In this document: positions 43,882 through 53,491 of the stretch, in pieces | Numbering within the stretch: the stretch's first letter is position 1 | Layout of the letters: every line of letters begins with the position of its first letter | NCBI RefSeq assembly: GCF_900475315.1 | Contig: NZ_LS483369.1 | Span: 124,001 to 188,000 of the forward strand | Direction: 5' to 3' | From: Neisseria cinerea | GTDB lineage: Bacteria > Pseudomonadota > Gammaproteobacteria > Burkholderiales > Neisseriaceae | DNA length: 64,000 nt | The notes under the pieces: generated by a model | What the model saw: the letters and a program-made list of their open reading frames with translations, nothing else | Told to the model about the DNA's origin: nothing | The model's database searches: none | Made by a program: the position numbers and the translations under genes

Positions 43882-44967
43882 TTAAAAGGCTTCCCCGACT
43901 TTCACGCCGCCCGCCGTGTCTTGCGGCGAAGTCAAACGGGAGGTCAAGGCTTGTGCCGCTTGGAAATCCGCTGTCTGCATAACGGCTTGTGCTGCCTCAT
44001 GGCCGAGCGAGTTTTCCATATATTGCCAACGTCCGGCCAAATCCGGGTTGTCGGGAATGGTGAAACCGTCGCGCAATTCATCGACCAAGTCGGGACGGTT
44101 GCAGACCAATATGATGTCGCAACCTGCTTCAAACGACAGTCGGGCGCGTTCTTTGATACCGCCGGCTCCGCACGCGCCTTCCATGGTCAAATCGTCAGAG
44201 AAAATCACGCCTTTGAATCCGATATCGCGGCGCAAAATTTGTTTGAGCCAGATTTCGGAAAACCCTGCGGGCTTTGTGTCCACTTGTGGATAAACGACGT
44301 GGGCAGGCATGACCGCTGCCATACCTTCCCGGCTCATGCCGCGGAAGGGAATAAGGTCGGCGGTTTCGAGTTCGGACAGGCTGCGCCTGTCTTCCGGCAA
44401 GACCAGATGGCTGTCTCCTTCGACAAATCCGTGTCCGGGAAAATGTTTGCCGCATGATTTCATGCCGCCTTTTTCCAAACCTTTTTGAAGGGCGAGGGCA
44501 AGGCGGGTTACGGCTTCGGGGTTATGGTGGAAACTGCGGTTGCCGATGACGGGGCAGTTTCCCCAGTCCAAATCCAAGACAGGAGTGAAGGACAAGTCGA
44601 TGCCGCAGGCGGAAAGCTCGGTTGCCAAAACCCAGCCTATCTGCCGGGCTGCGGTTTCGGCGGCAGATGCGCTTTCGCTGTCCCAAATTTGCCCTAAGAC
44701 GTTCATTGCGGGCAAGCGGGTAAATCCTTCGATAAACCGTTGAACCCTGCCGCCTTCGTGATCGACGGCAATAATAAGCCCGGGTGTGCGAAGTGCTTTG
44801 ATTTCGGCGGTAAGTTCTTTGAGCTGTACGATATTTTGGAAGTTGCGGCGGAACAGGATGACTCCGCCGACGGCGGGATCGAGAAGGCGTTGCTTTTCCT
44901 CTTCGGTCAGGCGGAAGGCGGCAATGTCGGCCATTACGGGGCCGCGCGGAATATGGGGAACAGTCAT
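43882..44967 (-). CDS. nagZ: beta-N-acetylhexosaminidase NagZ
   Basis: 361 residues from ATG 44967 (MTVPHIPRGPVMADIA). GH3 motifs 'AVDHEGGRVQRF', 'KHFPGHG' and 'FSDDLTMEGA' are intact, including the nucleophile Asp and the flexible-loop His. It removes GlcNAc from anhydromuropeptides in cytoplasmic cell-wall recycling. An in-frame ATG at 44982 would add five residues. Next to an NhaC-type antiporter gene, 56 bp upstream. Confidence 0.95.
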   Translation of the reverse strand: MTVPHIPRGPVMADIAAFRLTEEEKQRLLDPAVGGVILFRRNFQNIVQLKELTAEIKALRTPGLIIAVDHEGGRVQRFIEGFTRLPAMNVLGQIWDSESASAAETAARQIGWVLATELSACGIDLSFTPVLDLDWGNCPVIGNRSFHHNPEAVTRLALALQKGLEKGGMKSCGKHFPGHGFVEGDSHLVLPEDRRSLSELETADLIPFRGMSREGMAAVMPAHVVYPQVDTKPAGFSEIWLKQILRRDIGFKGVIFSDDLTMEGACGAGGIKERARLSFEAGCDIILVCNRPDLVDELRDGFTIPDNPDLAGRWQYMENSLGHEAAQAVMQTADFQAAQALTSRLTSPQDTAGGVKVGEAF

Positions 44968-44984
44968 TTCGGTTTGCTCCAAAA

Positions 44985-45012
44985 AGCTTCAGACGGCATA
45001 TGCCGTCTGAAA
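44985..45012. terminator. facing uptake sequences between the antiporter and nagZ
   Basis: CTTCAGACGGCAT directly abuts ATGCCGTCTGAAAAG, giving an almost loop-less palindrome on the same-strand gene boundary. Confidence 0.55.
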
Positions 45013-45022
45013 AGGGGGGAAA

Positions 45023-46543
45023 TCAGGCGATGGTGCGTTTTTTATCTTTCAACATGAAAATAAGCACGGCCAATACAATACCTGTCGCGCCAAAGCCGAG
45101 CAGCGCGGATTTGGTCATGCCCAAAACAAGATAACCGGCCGCTGCCGCACCCGCTACGGTCAGGGCATAGGGCAGTTGCGAGGTAACGTGGTCGATATGG
45201 TTGCAGCGCGCGCCGGTGGAAGACAGGATGGTCGTGTCGGAGATGGGCGAACAGTGGTCGCCGCATACTGCCCCCGCCATTACTGCTGACATGCATGGGA
45301 TAATCAGCGTGGGATCAACTTTGACCGCCATTGCCGCGGCAATCGGCAGCATGATGCCGAATGTCCCCCAGCTTGTGCCGGTGGCAAACGCCATTACGCT
45401 GGCAAGCAGGAAAAGGATGACGGGCAAAAAGCCGGGATGAATGCTGTCGGCAACCAGCGTGGAGAGGTAGTCGCCGGTGTGCATTTCGCTGACGACGGTG
45501 CTGATGAGCCAGGCGAGAATCAGGATGGTAATCGCACCCGACATGGAAAGCATACCCTGCCAAACGGCTTTGGGATAATCAGTTGCTTTAATTGTGCCGG
45601 GCGTGCAGAGTACGACGGCAAGCACGCCACAGATGCCGCCGAAGACCAGGGAAGTGTTCACGTCCGTATTTTCAAACGCACCCAAAATGCTGAAGGTTTC
45701 GCTTGCCTTCGCGCCGGTATAAATCATGGCGGATACGGTGGAGGCAATTAAGACCAAAACGGGAATAATCAATGCGTAAACCCTGCCCCTGCTGCCGTCT
45801 GAAACGGCGGTTTCATCATGGGTTTCGTTCAAAGCGGCCTGTTCGAAACGTGCCATCGAGCCGATGTCGAAGGAGAACCAGGAGACGACGAATACCATAA
45901 TCAGGGCAAACAGCGCGTAATAGTTCATCAGGCTCATGGCGACAAATGTCCCCATCGGCGTGTATTCGGTAATTTTGTAGGTAACGAGCAATCCGGCAAG
46001 TGTCGCGATAATCGACGCTCCCCAACTTGAAACGGGCATCAGTACGCACATGGGTGCGGCGGTAGAGTCGAGGATGTAGGCGAGTTTGGCTCGGGAAACT
46101 TTGAATTTGTCGGTAACGGGGCGGGCAATCGCGCCGACGGCGAGGCTGTGGAAGTAGTCGTCGATGAAGGTAACGAACACAAGGCAGGCGGTCAGCATTT
46201 TTGCACCGCGCCGGCCTTTGATGTGCTGTTTCGCCCAGTCGGCAAAAGCCTGATTGCTGCCGGAGAAGGTCAGCAGTGAAGTAAAGATACCTAAGAGAAG
46301 CAGGAAAATCAGGATTTTAGGCTTGCCCAGTGACCAATCGCCGTCTGCCCATGTCAGTCCGACCACCATATCTTTCAAGTGAGTCAGACCGTTTACGGGG
46401 TTGCCACCGACCAGGAAGGTGACCCCGACCAAAATGCCTATGCTTAACGACAGCAGTACGCGTCGGGTAATGACTGCAAGTGCGAGTGCCAAAAAGGGTG
46501 GCACAACCGAGAAAAATGAATTTGAATAGTCAATCAGCTGCAT
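45023..46543 (-). CDS. Na+/H+ antiporter, NhaC family
   Basis: 506 residues and about 12 membrane segments. 'VTFIDDYFHSLAVGAIARPV' and 'GAVCGDHCSPISDTTILSS' are the conserved NhaC segments with membrane-buried acidic and Ser/Thr residues. It should exchange cytoplasmic Na+ for protons across the inner membrane. A second NhaC-family gene at 51221 differs clearly in sequence, so they are paralogues rather than a recent duplication. Confidence 0.9.
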   Translation of the reverse strand: MQLIDYSNSFFSVVPPFLALALAVITRRVLLSLSIGILVGVTFLVGGNPVNGLTHLKDMVVGLTWADGDWSLGKPKILIFLLLLGIFTSLLTFSGSNQAFADWAKQHIKGRRGAKMLTACLVFVTFIDDYFHSLAVGAIARPVTDKFKVSRAKLAYILDSTAAPMCVLMPVSSWGASIIATLAGLLVTYKITEYTPMGTFVAMSLMNYYALFALIMVFVVSWFSFDIGSMARFEQAALNETHDETAVSDGSRGRVYALIIPVLVLIASTVSAMIYTGAKASETFSILGAFENTDVNTSLVFGGICGVLAVVLCTPGTIKATDYPKAVWQGMLSMSGAITILILAWLISTVVSEMHTGDYLSTLVADSIHPGFLPVILFLLASVMAFATGTSWGTFGIMLPIAAAMAVKVDPTLIIPCMSAVMAGAVCGDHCSPISDTTILSSTGARCNHIDHVTSQLPYALTVAGAAAAGYLVLGMTKSALLGFGATGIVLAVLIFMLKDKKRTIA

Positions 46544-46673
46544 GGTTTGTGAGGTGTAAGCGTCCGGATGGGGCGGTTTCTGTCCGCAACGGTTCGGATT
46601 TTGTTGGCAAAATGGGCGAAAGTATTTTCTGTTCCGGAAAATACTTATTTGAAATCAATTAACTGTTTTCTTG

Positions 46674-46707
46674 AAAATGCCCGTTAATCAGTGTTGACGG
46701 GCATTTT
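46674..46707. terminator. intrinsic terminator after the DegP-type protease gene
   Basis: AAAATGCCCGT, 12-base loop, ACGGGCATTTT; the stem resembles but is not an uptake sequence. A-stem-T symmetry allows termination on either strand. Confidence 0.85.
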
Positions 46708-46743
46708 ATCATCTAAAAAAATATTTTGGTCAAATTATATGGG

Positions 46744-48243
46744 TTATTGCAGGGTTAATGCGATGAATAGGGTGTTGCCCTGACGCATAACCAGAAGGGG
46801 GATGTTTTTCCCCGCTTTGTCCAGTGCATTGCGGAAACCGGTTTCGTCATTGACCGGGATTTGTCCGACGGCGAGGATTTCGTCGCCGCGCCGCAAGCCT
46901 GCGCGTTGTGCCGCCCCCGAAACCCGAACGACGATAAGCCGTCCGCCGTTGCCGTCTGTATCGGTTTGCAGGGTAACGCCGGCAGATTCGATTGAGAACG
47001 TACCGGATTGGTGTCCGGCATAAGGAGTTTTATCCGGTAGGGATGACGAGCCGAGTTGTTCGGAAGCATTGCCCAGTTTGATTTTGACTGTGATTTCTTC
47101 GCCTTTGCGCCATACGCCGAGGCTGGCTTCCTTACCGGGCATGATGGCGCCTACCATGACGGGAAGGTCGCCGGAAGAGCGTATTTCTTCTCCGTTGAGG
47201 CTGCGTATGATGTCGCCTGCCTGCAAGCCTGCACGTTCTGCGGGGCTGCCGGGAAGGATTTTGGCAATCAATGCGCCGCTGGCTTTATCCAGACCGAAAG
47301 ACTGTGCCAAACCGTAGGATACTTCCTGAATGATGACGCCCAGTTGCCCGCGTTGGACTTTGCCGGTGTTTTTCAGTTGTTCGGCAACATTCATGGCAAC
47401 GTCGATGGGGATGGCAAAGGAGATGCCCATGAATCCGCCGCTGCGGCTGTATATTTGCGAATTGATGCCGACAACCTGTCCTTTCAGGTTGAACAGCGGG
47501 CCGCCGGAATTACCCGGATTGATGGCGACATCGGTTTGGATGAAGGGTGTATAGCTTTCATTGGGCAGGCTGCGGCCTTTGGCGGAGACGATGCCGGAGG
47601 TAACGCTGTTATCGAAGCCGAAGGGTGCGCCGATGGCGGCTACCCATTCGCCGGGTTTCAAATCTTTGGGATTGCCGATTTTGACGACTGGGAGGTCTTC
47701 TGTGGCGTCTATTTTTAAAAGCGCCACGTCAGATTGGACATCCGAGCCGATGAGTTTGGCGGTATATTCGCGTTTGTCGTTGAGCAGGACTTTGATGCTG
47801 CCCATGCCGGTAACGACGTGCGTATTGGTCAGAATATAGCCGTCTTTGCTGATGATGAAGCCGGAGCCGAAGTTTAATCCGCCGTCATCTGCTTCTTCTT
47901 GGGGGATTTCGGGCATATTCGGGACGAGGCGTTTGAAAAATTCGTAGAAGGGATCGTTGTCGGCAATCGGGTCGGAATCGTTTTCGGCGCTGCGTCCGCC
48001 GTTTTCGGTACTCGGGGCGGGTGCCGCCTGAATGTTGACGACTGCCGGACCTTCGCTTTGCACCAATTGGGCAAAGTCGGGCAGCAGCATACTGACGCTG
48101 CCGTCGTCTTTGGTGTGTTCGATGCGTTCTACGAAGGATGCTTCTTTTTTGTCCGCACCGAAAAAGCTGCCGGCTTTGTCGCAGCCTGCCAATGCGGCGG
48201 CGCACAGGGTTGCCAAAGCGAAGTATTTATATTTTTTGAACAC
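46744..48243 (-). CDS. degP: periplasmic serine protease DegP/MucD type, lipoprotein
   Basis: 499 residues from GTG 48243, which is preceded by AAAGGACG and gives MFKKYKYFALATLCAAALAG with a lipobox Cys21. Catalytic residues lie in 'TNTHVV' (His), 'SDVALLKI' (Asp) and 'GNSGGPLF' (Ser). Two PDZ domains follow (about 300-390 and 405-495). It degrades misfolded envelope proteins. The lipobox suggests membrane tethering, unlike soluble E. coli DegP. A longer start at 48279 would bury the signal peptide. Confidence 0.93.
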   Translation of the reverse strand: MFKKYKYFALATLCAAALAGCDKAGSFFGADKKEASFVERIEHTKDDGSVSMLLPDFAQLVQSEGPAVVNIQAAPAPSTENGGRSAENDSDPIADNDPFYEFFKRLVPNMPEIPQEEADDGGLNFGSGFIISKDGYILTNTHVVTGMGSIKVLLNDKREYTAKLIGSDVQSDVALLKIDATEDLPVVKIGNPKDLKPGEWVAAIGAPFGFDNSVTSGIVSAKGRSLPNESYTPFIQTDVAINPGNSGGPLFNLKGQVVGINSQIYSRSGGFMGISFAIPIDVAMNVAEQLKNTGKVQRGQLGVIIQEVSYGLAQSFGLDKASGALIAKILPGSPAERAGLQAGDIIRSLNGEEIRSSGDLPVMVGAIMPGKEASLGVWRKGEEITVKIKLGNASEQLGSSSLPDKTPYAGHQSGTFSIESAGVTLQTDTDGNGGRLIVVRVSGAAQRAGLRRGDEILAVGQIPVNDETGFRNALDKAGKNIPLLVMRQGNTLFIALTLQ

Positions 48244-48278
48244 GTTTCGTCCTTTGTTTCGTACCGATATTGACTTCA

Positions 48279-48318
48279 ATGCCGTCTGAAACGCATGTTG
48301 TCGGTTTCAGACGGCATG
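48279..48318. terminator. uptake-sequence hairpin between nth and degP
   Basis: ATGCCGTCTGAAAC, 13-base loop, GTTTCAGACGGCAT; lies after nth and before the degP promoter on the same strand. Confidence 0.65.
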
Positions 48319-48381
48319 GAGTGAAATTTTACAACGTTTGTCTGAATTTTCAAGCATTTCATTATTAAAAGGTGAGACCCG

Positions 48382-49011
48382 TCAGGATTTGGCGGGATAT
48401 TCGCACAGGTCGTTGATGATGCAGGTTTGGCATTGCGGTTTGAGTGCCTTGCAGGTGTAGCGTCCGTGCAGGATGAGCCAGTGGTGCGCGTCCATCAGAA
48501 ATTCTTTAGGAATGAAGCGCATCAGTTTGTCTTCGACTTCGCGAACGTCTTTTCCGGGTGCGATTTTGGTTCGGTTGGACACGCGGAAAATATGCGTATC
48601 GACCGCCATGACGGGATGGCCGAACGCCGTGTTCAATACGACGTTTGCCGTTTTGCGCCCCACACCCGGCAATGATTCCAAAGCCTCGCGGTCTTCCGGC
48701 ACTTCGCCGTTGTATTTTTCCAGCAGGATGCGGCAGGTCTGCATGATGTGCTTGGACTTGGTTTTATACAACCCGATGGTTTTCGTGTATTCCATCACGC
48801 CGTCCAAACCCAAATCCAGCATCGCCTGCGGCGTATCGGCAACCGGAAACAGCTTCGCCGTCGCTTTGTTTACGCCGACGTCGGTTGCCTGTGCCGACAG
48901 TAAAACGGCGATTAAAAGCTCGAAAGGGGAGTTGAAGTTGAGTTCGGTGGTCGGATGGGGGTTGGCGGCGCGGAAACGTTCGAAAATTTCTTGGCGGATG
49001 TGTCTGTTCAT
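48382..49011 (-). CDS. nth: endonuclease III
   Basis: 209 residues. The helix-hairpin-helix 'LPGVGRKTANVVL' with catalytic Lys near 120, the catalytic Asp in 'AVDTHIFRVSNR', and the [4Fe-4S] ligands CX6CX2CX5C at the C-terminus (CKALKPQCQTC then C) are all present. It removes oxidised pyrimidines from DNA by glycosylase/lyase action. Confidence 0.97.
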   Translation of the reverse strand: MNRHIRQEIFERFRAANPHPTTELNFNSPFELLIAVLLSAQATDVGVNKATAKLFPVADTPQAMLDLGLDGVMEYTKTIGLYKTKSKHIMQTCRILLEKYNGEVPEDREALESLPGVGRKTANVVLNTAFGHPVMAVDTHIFRVSNRTKIAPGKDVREVEDKLMRFIPKEFLMDAHHWLILHGRYTCKALKPQCQTCIINDLCEYPAKS

Positions 49012-49056
49012 TTTTTTATACGGTAGGTTTGTGCGTTCGGCATTATAACGTATGGT

Positions 49057-49470
49057 TCAGGCGGAGTAGTATTGTATCCCCCAGAGGATAAAGGCGTAAC
49101 GCGCCATTTTGCCGGCTATCAGCATCAGCCCGCCCGTCCAAGGGTTCAGACGCAGCCAGCCGGCGGCAAGCGGCAGTGCGTCGCCGATGACGGGCAGCCA
49201 GGCAAACGCAAGCAGCCATACGCCGTAACGCTTCATTATCCTGATTGTTTTTTCAGACGGCATTTTTCGGGAAGGCAGCAAACGCCCCATCCAATAGGAA
49301 ACCATACTGCCCAGTCCGTTGGCAAGGCCGGCGCACAGCAACGCGCCGTATGCGTGTTCGGAAAAGCGGTGGACGAACAGGACGAAGGCGGCTTCAGATG
49401 TGCCGGGCAGGAGGGTGGCAGAGGTAAAGGCGGAAAAGGCAAGTGCGGCGTAGGCGTAAAAAACGGTCAT
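49057..49470 (-). CDS. YqaA-family (DedA/SNARE-associated) membrane protein
   Basis: 137 residues from ATG 49470 (MTVFYAYAALAFSAF); a start at 49509 would add a polar extension. Three to four membrane segments, with 'LPGTSEAAFVLF' and 'FAWLPVIGDALPLAAGWLRL' typical of YqaA proteins. The related DedA family moves polyprenyl-phosphate or phospholipid, but YqaA function is undefined. An uptake sequence is in frame (KMPSEK). Confidence 0.85.
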   Translation of the reverse strand: MTVFYAYAALAFSAFTSATLLPGTSEAAFVLFVHRFSEHAYGALLCAGLANGLGSMVSYWMGRLLPSRKMPSEKTIRIMKRYGVWLLAFAWLPVIGDALPLAAGWLRLNPWTGGLMLIAGKMARYAFILWGIQYYSA

Positions 49471-49672
49471 AAAACGGTTTGTATTAAATGAAAACGAAGG
49501 TTGGGGCATGCGGCGGCATGTCTGCCGCGATAACGGTAGGTGCTGTCCGATACGGATATGCCGACGGCTTGCAAATTTGTGAAATGTCAGTATGATTCAC
49601 GCCGCCGTGAAGGAATGTCAACCCCCGTTGTCTGAACCGTGCGGTATATCACGATAAAATGAAAGGCAAATC

Positions 49673-50896
49673 ATGTCTGCGCAATCACAAAACAATCGTA
49701 CTTCCCCATTGGTCGTCTTGATCACGCTGTTTTTCATGATGGGTTTCATTACCTGCATGAACGACATCCTTATCCCTCATTTGAAAGAAATTTTCGACCT
49801 GACTTACGTTCAGGCGATGCTGATCCAATTCTGTTTCTTTACCGCCTATGCGGTGATGTCCATCCCGATGGGGGCTTTTGTCGGCAAAGTCGGCTATAAA
49901 AACGGCGTTATCGGCGGCTTTCTGCTGACGGCGGTCGGATGCCTGTTGTTTTATCCTGCGGCAGGCAGCCATTCGTATGCGGTATTTTTGGGCGCGCTGT
50001 TCATTTTGGCTTCGGGCGTTACGCTGTTGCAGGTTGCCGGTAATCCTTATGTTACCCTGCTGGCGAAACCGGGTAAGGAATCGGCAACGCTGACCTTGGT
50101 TCAGGCATTTAATTCCCTGGGTACGACCATTGCGCCGCAAATCGGTGCGTTCCTGATTTTGGCGGATGCAACTAAGGCGGCAGACAGGGCGGAACAGATT
50201 TCTTCCGTACAGATTCCTTATTTGGGACTGGCGGGTTTGTTCATTATCCTTGCCGTATTCGTGAAAATGATCCGGCTGCCCGATGCGCGCAAGATTGCCG
50301 CCGAGGAGGGCGCGCACAACCATGACGGTAAAACCAGCGTGTGGCAGTACAAACATTTGGCTTTCGGGGCGGCAGGTATTTTCTGCTATGTTGGTGCGGA
50401 GGCATCTATCGGTTCGCTGATGGTCAATGTGTTGGGTTATCTGAAAGGGCTGAACCATGCTTCCGCCGCGCATTACCTGTCGTTCTATTGGGGCGGCGCG
50501 ATGTTCGGGCGGTTCCTCGGTTCGGCGGTGATGGCGAAATTCGCCCCCAACCGTTATTTGGCGTTCAATGCCTTGTCAGCGGTTGCGTTGCTGATTGCGG
50601 CCATGGCGACCGGTCAGGGGAATGCTGATGTTTCCATGTGGGCGCTGCTTGCCGTCGGTTTCTTCAATTCTATTATGTTTCCTACGATTTTTTCTTTGGC
50701 GACCAAAGGATTGGGCAGGTTTACCAATGCTGCTTCCGGCGTATTGTGTACCGCGATTGTCGGCGGCGCGATTGTCCCTGTCGTGCAGGGCTGGGTGGCA
50801 GATAATTATAGTTTGATGTTTTCGTTTATTGTTTCCGTTGTCTGTTACCTTTATATCGCATTTTTTGCGGTGTACGGATATAAGGCGAGAGCTTAA
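49673..50896 (+). CDS. gluP: glucose/galactose MFS transporter GluP
   Basis: 407 residues, 12 membrane segments, of the FHS (fucose-galactose-glucose:H+) branch of the MFS. 'FFMMGFITCMNDILIPHLKE' at the N-terminus and 'AGNPYVTLLAKPGKESATLTL' are hallmark segments. It imports glucose or galactose with protons or sodium. A probable -10 (GATAAAAT) lies near 49653. Confidence 0.9.
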   Translation: MSAQSQNNRTSPLVVLITLFFMMGFITCMNDILIPHLKEIFDLTYVQAMLIQFCFFTAYAVMSIPMGAFVGKVGYKNGVIGGFLLTAVGCLLFYPAAGSHSYAVFLGALFILASGVTLLQVAGNPYVTLLAKPGKESATLTLVQAFNSLGTTIAPQIGAFLILADATKAADRAEQISSVQIPYLGLAGLFIILAVFVKMIRLPDARKIAAEEGAHNHDGKTSVWQYKHLAFGAAGIFCYVGAEASIGSLMVNVLGYLKGLNHASAAHYLSFYWGGAMFGRFLGSAVMAKFAPNRYLAFNALSAVALLIAAMATGQGNADVSMWALLAVGFFNSIMFPTIFSLATKGLGRFTNAASGVLCTAIVGGAIVPVVQGWVADNYSLMFSFIVSVVCYLYIAFFAVYGYKARA

Positions 50897-50911
50897 TCCT
50901 TTTCTTGGAGG

Positions 50912-50947
50912 ATGCCGTCTGAAGAAAATCTTTCAGACGGCATTTTT
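50912..50947 (+). terminator. uptake-sequence hairpin after gluP
   Basis: ATGCCGTCTGAAGA, loop, TTTCAGACGGCATTTTT, 15 bp after the stop. Confidence 0.85.
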
Positions 50948-51220
50948 GCGTACGGACGTTTCTGCGGTACATTTGTTTATTATTCGGCAATTACGGCAGA
51001 TGATGCAGTGTACGGATGTTATTTAAAAAAAGTATATTATTTTAAAAATCACTTAATAAAAAAATTATATTTCAAAAAATCTAATTATTTTTGATGAAAT
51101 AGCTGTTCTATTTCCGTTGTACTTTTTCAAAACGCTAAAAAGCCTTCTTGGGAATACCGGGTCGTTACAGTATCTTGTGTTAGAATCTGTTAAATTTTAT
51201 ATCAATTCAGGCAAAGAACT
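50948..51220. promoter_or_regulatory. AT-rich intergenic region with the promoter of the second antiporter
   Basis: About 270 bp without a gene. The left part is AT-rich with many homopolymer A/T runs. Near 51178-51189 an extended -10 (TGTTAGAAT) is placed about 30 bp before the ATG at 51221. No operator palindrome was recognised. Confidence 0.45.
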
Positions 51221-52600
51221 ATGTTTGCTTTTAAATCCTTACTCAATATGCCGCGAGGTGAGGCGCTCGCTGTCGTCGTCGCATTGATTGCCGCGATGGG
51301 TTACACGATTATTTCCTTGGAATGGCTGCCCCATATGTCCATTATCGCCTCCATCATCGTTTTGGTGTTGTACGGGTTGGCGCGCGGATTAAAATACGAC
51401 GATATGCAAAAAGGGATGATTGGGGCACTGAATCAGGGTATGGGGGCGATTTACCTGTTTTTCTTCATTGGGCTGATGGTCAGCTCGCTGATGATGAGCG
51501 GCGCGATTCCCACATTGATGTATTACGGTTTCGGGCTGATTTCTCCGACCTATTTTTATTTTTCTGCCTTTGCACTGTGTTCCGTCATCGGCGTGTCCAT
51601 CGGCAGCAGCCTGACTACCTGCGCTACGGTCGGCGTTGCCTTTATGGGGATGGCGGCGGCGTTTCATGCCGATATGGCGATGACGGCGGGCGCGATTGTT
51701 TCGGGCGCATTTTTTGGCGACAAAATGTCCCCGCTTTCGGATACGACGGGCATCTCTGCCTCTATTGTCGGTATCGACCTATTTGAACACATTAAAAACA
51801 TGATGTACACCACTATTCCGGCATGGCTGATCAGTGCGGCACTGATGCTTTGGCTTTTGCCGAATGTCGCGGCACATGATATGAACAGCGTCGAATCTTT
51901 CCGCAGCCAGCTTGAAGCGACGGGGCTGGTTCATACCTATTCGCTGATTCCGTTCGTGCTTTTGGTCGTACTGGCAATGATGCGTACCAATGCCGTGATT
52001 GCCATGCTGTTTACCGTCATTGTTGCAGTTGCGGTAACTTATCTGCACAGTACGCCCGATCTACGTCAGCTCGGTTCATGGTTTTACGGCGGCTACAAAC
52101 TTGAAGGCGAAGCGTTTAAAGATGTTGCCAAACTGATTTCGCGCGGCGGCTTGGAGAGTATGTTCTTTACGCAGACCATCGTTATCCTCGGTATGAGTTT
52201 GGGCGGACTGTTGTTTGCGCTCGGTGTGATTCCCTCCCTGTTGGAGGCCATCCGTACCTTCTTGACGAATGCCGGGCGCGCCACATTCAGCGTCGCCATG
52301 ACTTCGGTCGGGGTCAATTTCCTGATTGGAGAGCAATATTTGAGTATTTTGTTGTCGGGTGAAACGTTCAAACCTGTTTACGATAAGCTCGGCCTGCATT
52401 CGCGCAACCTGTCGCGGACTCTGGAAGATGCGGGGACGGTTATCAACCCGCTCGTGCCGTGGAGCGTGTGCGGCGTATTTATCAGCCATGCGCTGGGTGT
52501 GCCGGTCTGGGAATATCTGCCTTATGCCTTTTTCTGTTATTTGAGCTTGGTGTTGACCCTGTTATTCGGTTGGACGGGTCTGACCTTGAGCAGGAAGTAG
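51221..52600 (+). CDS. Na+/H+ antiporter, NhaC family (second)
   Basis: 459 residues with about 11 membrane segments. 'GAFFGDKMSPLSDTTGISA' near residue 165 is the NhaC signature, and 'EQYLSILLSGETFKP' is the paired C-terminal segment. It resembles Bacillus NhaC and MleN-type exchangers; the cation or substrate cannot be set by sequence alone. Monocistronic and flanked by uptake-sequence hairpins. Confidence 0.9.
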   Translation: MFAFKSLLNMPRGEALAVVVALIAAMGYTIISLEWLPHMSIIASIIVLVLYGLARGLKYDDMQKGMIGALNQGMGAIYLFFFIGLMVSSLMMSGAIPTLMYYGFGLISPTYFYFSAFALCSVIGVSIGSSLTTCATVGVAFMGMAAAFHADMAMTAGAIVSGAFFGDKMSPLSDTTGISASIVGIDLFEHIKNMMYTTIPAWLISAALMLWLLPNVAAHDMNSVESFRSQLEATGLVHTYSLIPFVLLVVLAMMRTNAVIAMLFTVIVAVAVTYLHSTPDLRQLGSWFYGGYKLEGEAFKDVAKLISRGGLESMFFTQTIVILGMSLGGLLFALGVIPSLLEAIRTFLTNAGRATFSVAMTSVGVNFLIGEQYLSILLSGETFKPVYDKLGLHSRNLSRTLEDAGTVINPLVPWSVCGVFISHALGVPVWEYLPYAFFCYLSLVLTLLFGWTGLTLSRK

Positions 52601-52609
52601 CTGGTTGGG

Positions 52610-52649
52610 AAAATGCCGTCTGAAACCGTATCGGGTTCAGACGGCATTT
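52610..52649. terminator. uptake-sequence hairpin between the antiporter and corC
   Basis: AAAATGCCGTCTGAAACC, loop, GGTTCAGACGGCATTT; between convergent genes. Confidence 0.8.
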
Positions 52650-52665
52650 GTTTTATGGGCAAATT

Positions 52666-53490
52666 TTATTTTACGCGTGTTGCCATCAGGGTGTGCAGAC
52701 GGCGGTTGTCGGCGCGTGCGACGGTAAATTGCAGGCCGCCGATGATGACTTTTTCGCCGCGTACGGGCAGGTGTCCCAACTCTTGAATGACCAGGCCGCC
52801 GATGGTGTCGGCTTCTTCGCTGCTGTATTCCGTACCGAAGAAGGTGTTGATGTCTTCGATTTCGGTAGCCGCATGGATGCGCCAGCGTTCGGAAGAAACG
52901 GCGTGGATATTATCGGCGCTGTCGTCTTCGTCAAACTCGTCTTCGATTTCGCCGACGATTTGCTCGATGATGTCTTCAAAGGTAACCAAACCGGATGTGC
53001 CGCCGTATTCGTCGATGACAATCGCCATGTGGTTGCGCTGTTCGCGGAACTCTTTTAAAAGGGCGGTCAAAGATTTGCCTTCAGGCACGAAAACGGCAGG
53101 GCGCAAGACGGATTTCAGGTGGAACTGCTCAGGGTTGAACATATATTTGAGCAGGTCTTTGGCATGCAAAATACCCAAAACTTCGTCTTTGTCTTCGCCG
53201 ATAACGGGGAAACGCGAATGGGCGGTTTCGATGACGTAGGCCGTGATGCGCTCGATGCTGTCGTTCTCTTTCAATACGTTCATGCGGCTGCGCGTAATCA
53301 TCGCGTCACGCACTTCCAGCTCGGCAAAGTCCAATACTTTTTCCAGCCGGGTCAGTGTATCGGCGTCAAAAACTTCCTGCTCGTGCGCTTGGCGCAGCAG
53401 GGTCAATACGTCTTCGGCGGAGTCGGGCTCGCCGGCAAGTCGGGAGATCAGGCGTTCGAAAAACTTGGGTTTCGACTGCGTACCGTCCAT
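52666..53490 (-). CDS. corC: CorC/HlyC-family CBS-domain protein
   Basis: 274 residues: two CBS domains (about 65-190) and a C-terminal CorC_HlyC domain (about 205-274). There is no membrane part, so it is the short cytosolic type found with ybeY (ybeX in E. coli). It is linked to Mg2+/Co2+ efflux and lately to ribosome maturation. It follows ybeY by one base, keeping the ybeY-ybeX pairing. Confidence 0.9.
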   Translation of the reverse strand: MDGTQSKPKFFERLISRLAGEPDSAEDVLTLLRQAHEQEVFDADTLTRLEKVLDFAELEVRDAMITRSRMNVLKENDSIERITAYVIETAHSRFPVIGEDKDEVLGILHAKDLLKYMFNPEQFHLKSVLRPAVFVPEGKSLTALLKEFREQRNHMAIVIDEYGGTSGLVTFEDIIEQIVGEIEDEFDEDDSADNIHAVSSERWRIHAATEIEDINTFFGTEYSSEEADTIGGLVIQELGHLPVRGEKVIIGGLQFTVARADNRRLHTLMATRVK

Positions 53491-53491
53491 T

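Noticed and set aside
45023-52600. Recent duplication of the two NhaC genes
   Set aside because: The proteins differ in length and in most of their sequence and lie far apart; they are old paralogues.
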